This document shows positions 63,657-64,000 of a stretch of DNA of 64,000 nucleotides, in pieces. Source of the DNA: Massarina eburnea CBS 473.64. Lineage: Eukaryota; Ascomycota; Dothideomycetes; Pleosporales; Massarinaceae. Positions within the stretch are counted from its first letter, which is position 1. Each line of letters opens with the position of its first letter. The stretch covers positions 1,252,824-1,316,823 of the forward strand of contig MU006777.1 in NCBI GenBank assembly GCA_010093635.1, in the 5' to 3' direction. The notes beneath the pieces were generated by a model, which worked only from the letters and a program-made list of their open reading frames with translations, did no database searches and was not told the origin of the DNA. The position numbers were made by a program, and so were the translations under genes.

Positions 63657-64000
63657 GAGCAGAACGGAGCAGGACGGACTGGGATTGATTGCATTGGGCG
63701 GTGTTCAGGTCAAACGATACCACAACTATGCAGGTTGGAAACATGGCTTGCTTTTGCTTCTATTTGTTTCCCAAGCACTGTGCCTCTAGATAGATTCCAC
63801 TCAGCATCACCCCTCTGCCTCATGCTCTCCGTCCGTGCGGCGCCATGCATTCGACTATTGTACGTGTACGCCAAAGGTCACCCCAGCAACAGCTCAGGCC
63901 TACTTCGCAGCTAGCAGCACGGTGATTGCCCGCGCGCTATTGCTTGCCGAGTCCCGGAACAGGCACGCAGAACAGACAATAGATACCGCAATGTCCCCCC
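63657..64000. other. right edge, no gene seen
   Basis: It contains the GPN2 3' UTR. No further feature is supported. Confidence 0.4.

Overview
This window comes from a filamentous ascomycete (Pezizomycotina; Dothideomycetes is plausible but not proven). The evidence is short introns of about 46-80 bp with GTRNGT donors and CTNAC-like branch points, fungal families such as a Pho80/PREG cyclin, VelB, a PDR-type ABC transporter, an Hsp30-type small heat-shock protein and an RRM-YTH protein, and an intron-bearing tRNA-Gln. Gene models were assembled by hand by joining frames across GT-AG (once GC-AG) introns. Most multi-exon coordinates below are therefore inferred from reading frame plus splice signals, not from transcripts.

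Layout. 0-6.3 kb: RNA polymerase III subunit Rpc37 and DDB1, divergent, then a broken small gene. 6.5-13.8 kb: a PDR/CDR multidrug ABC transporter and a nitronate monooxygenase-like enzyme sharing a 1-kb upstream region. 13.9-18.1 kb: mitoribosomal mS29 and ribosome-biogenesis RRS1 (divergent), tRNA-Gln(CTG), and a membrane SDR. 19.7-26 kb: ribosomal protein eS28, HIS1, an Hsp20/Hsp30 with heat-shock elements, the LYR assembly factor Sdh6/SDHAF1 and an unknown Arg-rich protein. 26.4-29.7 kb: DAHP synthase and a 3-dehydroshikimate-dehydratase-like enzyme, divergent, separated by about 1 kb that holds 166-bp tandem repeats and three CACGTG boxes. 30-36 kb: accessory genes (a secreted Ser/Thr-rich protein with CPYPYPG repeats, an F-box-like 2EXR protein, a 7-TM-like DUF7703 protein, a membrane prolyl-4-hydroxylase-like oxygenase). 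37-42 kb: Pho80/PREG cyclin, an assembly gap, proteasome subunit beta1 and a BEM46 hydrolase. 44-49 kb: RRM-YTH m6A-reader-like protein and velvet factor VelB. 49-55 kb: Hel2/ZNF598-like E3, Mnd1, an Rrn10-like Pol I factor and a CSA/ERCC8 WD40 protein. 55-64 kb: two unknown proteins, an AT-rich stretch, a small Cys-rich protein, Bub3 and the GTPase GPN2.

Most genes are conserved housekeeping functions: transcription by Pol I and Pol III, translation and ribosome quality control, proteolysis, DNA repair, meiosis, the spindle checkpoint, and histidine and aromatic biosynthesis. Functional links within the window are few: DDB1 with CSA (partners in CRL4-CSA in other eukaryotes), DAHP synthase with dehydroshikimate dehydratase (entry and exit of the shikimate route), and Rpc37/Rrn10/RRS1/eS28/mS29 (ribosome supply). 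I see no intact mobile element, CRISPR or viral insertion. The most notable points are a 15-nt micro-exon carrying the catalytic threonine of proteasome beta1, the aromatic gene pair with its repeat-laden intergenic region, a GC-AG intron in velB, and several small genes or exons (SDHAF1, eS28, HIS1 exon 1, MND1 exon 1) that single-frame ORF calling misses.
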